Positions 57,058-64,000 of a DNA stretch of 64,000 nt are shown here, in pieces. Position 1 is the stretch's first letter, and every line of letters starts with the position of its first letter. The notes under the pieces are model-generated. The model did no database searches. It was not told the DNA's origin and was given only the letters and a program-made list of their open reading frames with translations. Position numbers and translations under genes: made by a program. Origin of the DNA: Acidobacteriota bacterium (lineage in GTDB: Bacteria > Acidobacteriota > Blastocatellia > RBC074); NCBI GenBank assembly GCA_016710075.1, contig JADJLO010000011.1, positions 124,001-188,000 on the forward strand. The letters run 5' to 3'.

Positions 57058-57476
57058 ATGATAATTCCAGCAAAATCTTCAGATTCTGAAAGACCTGGCG
57101 ATGCGGTAGTCAACGTTGCAGAGCTGGGACAATTTATCAAAGAAAGCGTGAAACCGAGCGACTCTCACTCAGAGCCGTGGCCAAGCAGACTCAAGTGAGC
57201 GCCTCGACACTCTCTCGCATAGAAAACGGCACCGGCGTACCCGATACTCCAACCCTCGCCAGAATTGCCCGATGGCTGAATATCCCTCTGGAAAGAATAG
57301 TCACCGGAAATTCCACCTCCGAGGCCGCAGTTGTCTATTATCCAGGGGAATCCATGCCCAATATCGTGGAGGCTCATTTGAGAGCCGATCCAAACCTGAC
57401 CCCGGATACCGCCAGAGCACTCTCCGAACTCTTCAGAGTCGCTTATAATCAATTCAGTCCCAGATCCGGCGGATAA
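57058..57476 (+). CDS. XRE-family helix-turn-helix regulator (one frame break)
   Basis: Cytoplasmic DNA-binding protein of about 139 residues. From ATG 57058 it reads MIIPAKSSDSERPGDAVVNV and AELGQFIKE, then near 57150 (AAAGAAAG) one A is missing and the next frame continues RETERLSLRAVAKQTQVSAS, TLSRIENGTGVPDTPTLARI, ARWLNIPLERIV, a textbook HTH_3 domain. The C-terminal ~50 residues (MPNIVEAHLRADPNLTPDTA) have no named domain. It ends 2 bases before the ImmA/IrrE-like gene, forming the common XRE/ImmA pair seen in stress, toxin-antitoxin and mobile-element regulation. Confidence 0.85.
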
Positions 57477-57478
57477 AT

Positions 57479-58060
57479 ATGGCGCTCAGTGACCCCGATT
57501 CGATACATTTCGACCCTCTGCCGCCCGCAGGTGAAAAATGGCGAAGCTTTGAACGCAAGGCCATCAAACTGAGGAAATTCGCCGGACTCGATCAATCCAG
57601 GCCCCTCGATCCTTATCAACTGGCCGAACTGATCAGAATAAAAGTCGTCTCTCTGAATGACCTTAAAGACTTATCTGAGGAATCGCGACTCCATCTCTCC
57701 GGCTCCGATAACTGGTCCGGCGGCGTCACTGAACTCCTGCCGGATGGCACCAGAATTGTCATCATCAATGATCGCCACAGCCGCAGACGCAATGCCGTCA
57801 CTCTCATGGAAGAGATCTGCCATTCCATCCTTGGTCATAAACCCAGCAAAATTTCTCAGACCAACGGTCGTACCTATGATCGCCAAATCGAGGAAGAAGC
57901 ATATTCCGTCGGCGCCGCTGCTTTGGTCCCTTATCAGGCACTCGCCGAAAAACTCGCCAAACACGAAACCGTTAAATCTATCGCCGGCTTCTTTGGCGTA
58001 TCCGTTCACTTGATCGAATATCGCATGAGAGTATTAGGACTCTGGAAATACGATATTTAG
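57479..58060 (+). CDS. ImmA/IrrE-type (DUF955) protein with altered zinc motif
   Basis: 193 residues. The domain has LDPYQLAELIRIKVVSL, IVIINDRHSRRRNAVTLMEE, ICHSILGHKP and IEEEAYSVGAAALVPY, matching the ImmA/IrrE fold in which HExxH binds zinc. Here the motif reads E-E-I-C-H (in LMEEICHSILGH), so the first histidine is glutamate. Either metal binding is altered or the protein is non-catalytic. The rest continues as SIAGFFGVSVHLIEYRMRVL, a second helix-turn-helix-like segment. Classical ImmA/IrrE enzymes cleave their partner XRE repressor; the immediate upstream XRE gene fits, but catalysis is doubtful. Confidence 0.85.
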   Translation: MALSDPDSIHFDPLPPAGEKWRSFERKAIKLRKFAGLDQSRPLDPYQLAELIRIKVVSLNDLKDLSEESRLHLSGSDNWSGGVTELLPDGTRIVIINDRHSRRRNAVTLMEEICHSILGHKPSKISQTNGRTYDRQIEEEAYSVGAAALVPYQALAEKLAKHETVKSIAGFFGVSVHLIEYRMRVLGLWKYDI

Positions 58061-58120
58061 ATAACATAATACCCATTATCAGACGCAACAGGTATGAATA
58101 AGAGAGAGCTTAAAAGTTAA

Positions 58121-60532
<2,412 letters not shown>

Positions 60533-61064
60533 TGACTGCTCAGCGCCCATCGTCAGTTACCAAAATGGCCCTGAGACTTTTCCTCCCTTTGTAGGGTTTT
60601 ACCTTATACCAACACCACGAGTTTGTGTTTGCTTTCAGGCTCTTCTTTTGTGGGGCAATTCATCGCAGGACAGGTTTACCATTCCATCAAATAACCAAGA
60701 TTTCTAATTATATGTGCGATAACGCACCGACTGGTGTCCGGGTGAGGAGTTAGAGTCCAGTCTTGTGGGATATCTCCAGTTATCGAAGGGAATCAGAACA
60801 CAATTTCTGATTTGATTTAATTAGTAGCCTCATACCCTCAAAAGTATCGATCTAAGGCGCTTACCTCATATGCTACTCACTGGGCAGTGAGCCTTGGCCG
60901 GCATCATTTCTGTGTTCAACGATTTGTATAGCCTCTGCTTTTATTAAGCGCGCGAGATCCTTTGGTCCTCCTGCGGCAAGAGAGCTTCGCCTCACCTCTT
61001 TAATGAAGCTTTCTCAATGACTGATCAACAATAGAAGAACGTCTTTCCTGTAAGGGGTCCAAAC
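60533..61064. other. 532-base gap without a supported gene
   Basis: No supported coding sequence. A minus-strand stretch near 60890-61018 reads IKEVRRSSLAAGGPKDLARL followed by IKAEAIQIVEHRNDAG, about 46 codons with no ATG; it may be a gene remnant. Nothing else recognised except the ribosome-binding site AAGGGG at 61053-61058 for the next gene. Confidence 0.5.
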
Positions 61065-64000
61065 ATGCGACACACACACACTCTCACTCGTAATCTTACC
61101 ATTTCAACACTAAGACATATTAAGGGCTGGCATCTACTGTTAGCTTGCTACCATTGTGCTTCTAGCCAGCACGGGATTCGCAGCTTTTTTATACGGCCAC
61201 GCTTCCGCCTTTGCCGGGCCATCATTGGGTACGGCGCAGAGCTTTGCGGTCTTGGGTGGATCGACAGTAACCAATACCGGCTCGACTGTTGTATCCGGGG
61301 ATTTGGGTGTCTGGCCGGGGCTCGCGATCACGGGTTTTCCCCCGGGTGTTGTCAATCCTCCAGGTACGATACACGCTGGTGATGCTGTCGCGCAGCAGGC
61401 TCAGAATGATGTCACCACTGCGTACAACACTCGCGCGGGCTGGGCATGCAACAACAGCCCTGACTGGTCAGGATCTGGGCGGGCTGACGCTCACGCCCGG
61501 CGTCTATTGTTTTAGTTCATCGGCGCAGTTGACGGGAGCACTCACGCTCAACGCCCTGGGGGACCCCGATGCGGTTTTCATTTTCCAGATCGGGAGCTCA
61601 CTGACGACTGCCAGCAATGCGTCGGTGCAGGTAATCAATGCCGGGCAAAATTGCAACGTGTTTTGGCAAGTCGGCAGCTCCGCGACGCTCGGTACAAGTA
61701 CTGATTTTGTAGGAAATATTCTCGCGCTCACGAGCATCACCCTGAACACCACAGCCACGTTGTCCGGTAGAGCCTTGGCGCAAAATGGCGCGGTGACGAT
61801 GGATACCAACACCATTACCGCTTCCAATTGTGCCGTCTGTCCGCCGATTAACACGACAATCACTGCACCCGCCGCTGTGTGCGAGCTCTCGACCGGCAAC
61901 ACAGCTTCCGTGCCTGATGCGGGCGCAGGCGCGACCTACAACTGGACGATCACGGGTGGCACAATCACCACCGGACAAAGCACGCGCAATATCACTTTTA
62001 CGGCAGGCACTACCGGCCCGGCCACGCTCAATGTGACGGTTACGACACCCGGATGTAGCGCAAATGGCTCTGCGCAGGTCACCATCAATGCGAATCCGAC
62101 GGCGGTGGCAGGCATTGATCAAACGTTATGCCAGACGCTTCCCGGCCCAACGGACTTCACCGTCACTGGCACGGCGTCCGGCGGCACGCCCAGTTGGAGT
62201 GTCGTCGGCTCTACCGGCACGGCGGTGGCTACCATCGTTTCGCCGAATAGTGCGACAACCGCTGTCAACGTTGCGGGCATCGGCACGGTAACGTTGCGGC
62301 TGGCAACCACCAGCAACGCGACACCTGGTTGCGGCACAGCAACCGATGACATCGTTCTGACGGTTACGACATCTGCGACGGCGCTAGCTGGAGAGGATCA
62401 ATCGCTTTGCCAAACCATGACTGGGCCAACGGTCTTTACAGTTAATGGCACTGGCGGCACGCCGAGTTGGGGCGTCGTCGGCTCAACCGGCACGGCGGTG
62501 GCGACCATTGTTTCGCCGAATAGTGCGACGACCGCAGTCAACGTTGCGGGCATCGGCACGGTCACACTGCGGTTGACAACCACCGGGGGAGTGTGCGGAA
62601 CCGCGACTGATGATGTCGTGCTGACCGTTTATCCCAAGGCCACGGCAGCAGCGGGCGTGGATCAATCACTTTGTCAAGTTGCGAACGGGCCGACCGCTTT
62701 CACCGTCACGGGGACATTCACCGACGGCTCGCCCGCGACGCCTGCGTGGTCTGTATTCGCATCAACCGGCACGGCAGCGGCAACAATTGTCAGCCCGAAT
62801 TCGGCGGCGACTGGTGTCAACATCACCGGCGTCGGCACGGTCACGTTACGCTTCACAGTTAACAGCAACTCCCTCCCGGCGTGCGCGGCAACCGACGACA
62901 TCGTGCTGACGGTGGACCCGTTGCCCGTCGCGACGATCACTGCGCCCACCGCTGTCTGCGAGCTCTCGACCGGCAACACTGCTTCCGTGCCTAATGCGGG
63001 CGCAGGCGCGACCTACAACTGGACGATCACGGGCGGCACAATCACCGCCGGACAAGGCACGCGTAATATCACTTGGACGGCTGGCACTACCGGCCCGGTC
63101 ACGCTCAATGTGACGGTTACGACGACATCCGGATGTAGCGCAAATGGCTCTGCGCAGGTCACCATCAATGCGAATCCGACGGCGGTGGCAGGCATTGATC
63201 AAACGTTATGCCAGACGCTTCCCGGACCAACGGTCTTCACCGTCACTGGCACGGCGTCCGGCGGCACGCCCAGTTGGAGCGTCGTCGGCTCAATGGGCAC
63301 GGCGGTGGCGACCATTGTTTCGCCGAATAGTGCGACGACCGCTGTCAACGTTGCGGGCATCGGCACGGTAACGTTGCGGCTGACAACTACCAGCAACGCG
63401 ACACCTGGTTGCGGCACAGCAACCGACGACATCGTGCTGACGGTGGACCCGTTGCCCGTCGCGACGATCACTGCACCCACCGCTGTCTGCGAGCTCTCGA
63501 CCGGCAACACTGCTTCCGTGCCTGATGCGGGCGCAGGCGCGACCTACAACTGGACGATCACGGGCGGCACGATCACCGCCGGACAAGGCACGCGCAATAT
63601 CACTTGGACGGCTGGCACTACCGGCCCGGTCACGCTCAATGTGACGGTTACGACGGCATCCGGATGTAGCGCAAATGGCTCTGCGCAGGTCACCATCAAT
63701 GCGAAACCGACGGCGGTGGCAGGCGTTGATCAAACGTTATGCCAGACGCTTCCCGGACCAACGGTCTTCACCGTCACTGGCACGGCGTCCGGCGGCACGC
63801 CCAGTTGGAGCGTCGTCGGCTCAATGGGCACGGCGGTGGCGACCATTGTTTCGCCGAATGCTGCGACGACCGCTGTCAACGTTGCGGGCATCGGCACGGT
63901 AACGTTGCGGCTGACAACCACCAGCAACGCGACACCTGGTTGCGGCACAGCAACCGACGACATCGTGCTGACGGTGGACCCGTTGCCCGTCGCGACGATC
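61065..64000 (+). CDS. Secreted ice-binding-like (DUF3494) protein with PKD-like repeats, runs off the window
   Basis: Over 975 codons, no stop before base 64000. Start ATG 61065 behind AAGGGG; the signal region WHLLLA continues after a frame change near 61145 as TIVLLASTGFAAFLYGHASA. The DUF3494 ice-binding-like beta-solenoid follows: SLGTAQSFAVLGGSTVTNTG, TVVSGDLGVWPG and, after a second change near 61440, TALTGQDLGGLTLTPGVYCF, DPDAVFIFQIGSSLTTASNA. From ~61850 come PKD/Ig-like domains alternating between TYNWTITGGTITAGQGTRNI and PSWSVVGSMGTAVATIV types. It probably sits on the cell surface as an adhesin; ice binding itself is not demonstrated by sequence. Two probable sequencing indels. 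Confidence 0.8.
62931..64000 (+). repeat. Near-identical 531-bp tandem repeats in the surface protein gene
   Basis: GCGACGATCACTGC begins a unit at about 62931 and again at about 63462 (period 531), and GCGACGATC recurs at the window end. Each unit encodes one TYNWTITGG-type plus one PSWSVVGS-type domain. A more divergent copy starts near 61853, and two variant half-units occupy 62380-62925. High identity of the last two units indicates recent duplication. Confidence 0.85.

Noticed and set aside
60890..61018. Minus-strand 46-codon reading frame in the gap before the ice-binding gene
   Set aside because: Reads like protein but has no start codon, ribosome-binding site or recognisable family; kept only as a note.
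62064..63902. Repeated 75-codon plus-strand frames starting MALRRSPSM
   Set aside because: They recur with the 531-bp repeat and are out-of-frame shadows of the surface-protein reading frame.
62931..64000. CRISPR array
   Set aside because: The repeat unit is 531 bases, protein-coding in one frame and without short unique spacers.

Overview
This 64 kb window reads as one contig from a diderm (LPS-bearing) bacterium, most likely an Acidobacteriota of the Blastocatellia type. That placement is an inference from: an lpxD gene and an LptF-LptG permease; an ECF sigma factor coupled to a TPR-bearing Ser/Thr kinase; carboxypeptidase-regulatory/TonB-type envelope proteins; a PQQ-like beta-propeller protein; and very large secreted beta-helix and PKD-like repeat proteins. 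No rRNA, tRNA or CRISPR array was seen. The sequence looks draft-grade. At least a dozen genes, including indispensable ones (psd, ssb), carry single-base frame breaks, several in homopolymers, and an almost pure G/C tract sits at 23067-23206. Most breaks are therefore probably sequence errors rather than true pseudogenes. || LAYOUT. 1-19.4 kb is a housekeeping block: tsaB (cut by the window edge), rimI, a DUF465 protein, psd-pssA (phosphatidylethanolamine synthesis), guaA, dnaE, accA, convergent ssb and cpoB-like genes, recN, miaB, a bifunctional nuclease-family protein, parA-parB, lpxD with a conserved hypothetical, and xerD. 19.4-36.1 kb is an accessory and envelope region: ECF sigma/anti-sigma with a TonB-C-terminal secreted protein, a decayed PIN toxin-antitoxin locus, a 1613-residue secreted beta-helix protein, a second ECF sigma coupled to a kinase-TPR protein, a small unknown protein and a TonB-dependent receptor. 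36.2-47.7 kb is bracketed by inverted copies of a ~90 bp repeat. It holds a PQQ-like propeller protein, a WD40 protein, an aldo/keto reductase, a GH51 arabinofuranosidase and two carboxypeptidase-regulatory-like proteins. The WD40 gene is itself flanked by a 164 bp direct duplication. 47.7-53.5 kb is a signalling cassette: FecR protein, NtrC-type response regulator, CHASE2-PAS histidine kinase and a small secreted protein, with sigma-54-like promoter matches before the first and last genes. 53.6-56.8 kb (minus strand) is an ECF sigma / zinc-finger anti-sigma / Spy-like / oligopeptide-binding lipoprotein operon. 57-60.5 kb carries an XRE regulator, an ImmA/IrrE-like protein and a fused LptF-LptG. 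61.1-64 kb is the start of an ice-binding-like (DUF3494) secreted protein with near-identical 531 bp internal repeats, running off the window. || HOW IT FITS TOGETHER. The first third supplies replication, chromosome segregation, nucleotide, tRNA-modification and phospholipid functions. The rest is dominated by envelope sensing (two ECF/anti-sigma pairs, one kinase-coupled ECF, one sigma-54 two-component system) and exported proteins. The most distinctive candidate system is the FecR / sigma-54 regulator / CHASE2 kinase / secreted protein cassette. The most distinctive structural feature is the WD40 gene insertion nested inside the repeat-bracketed segment.
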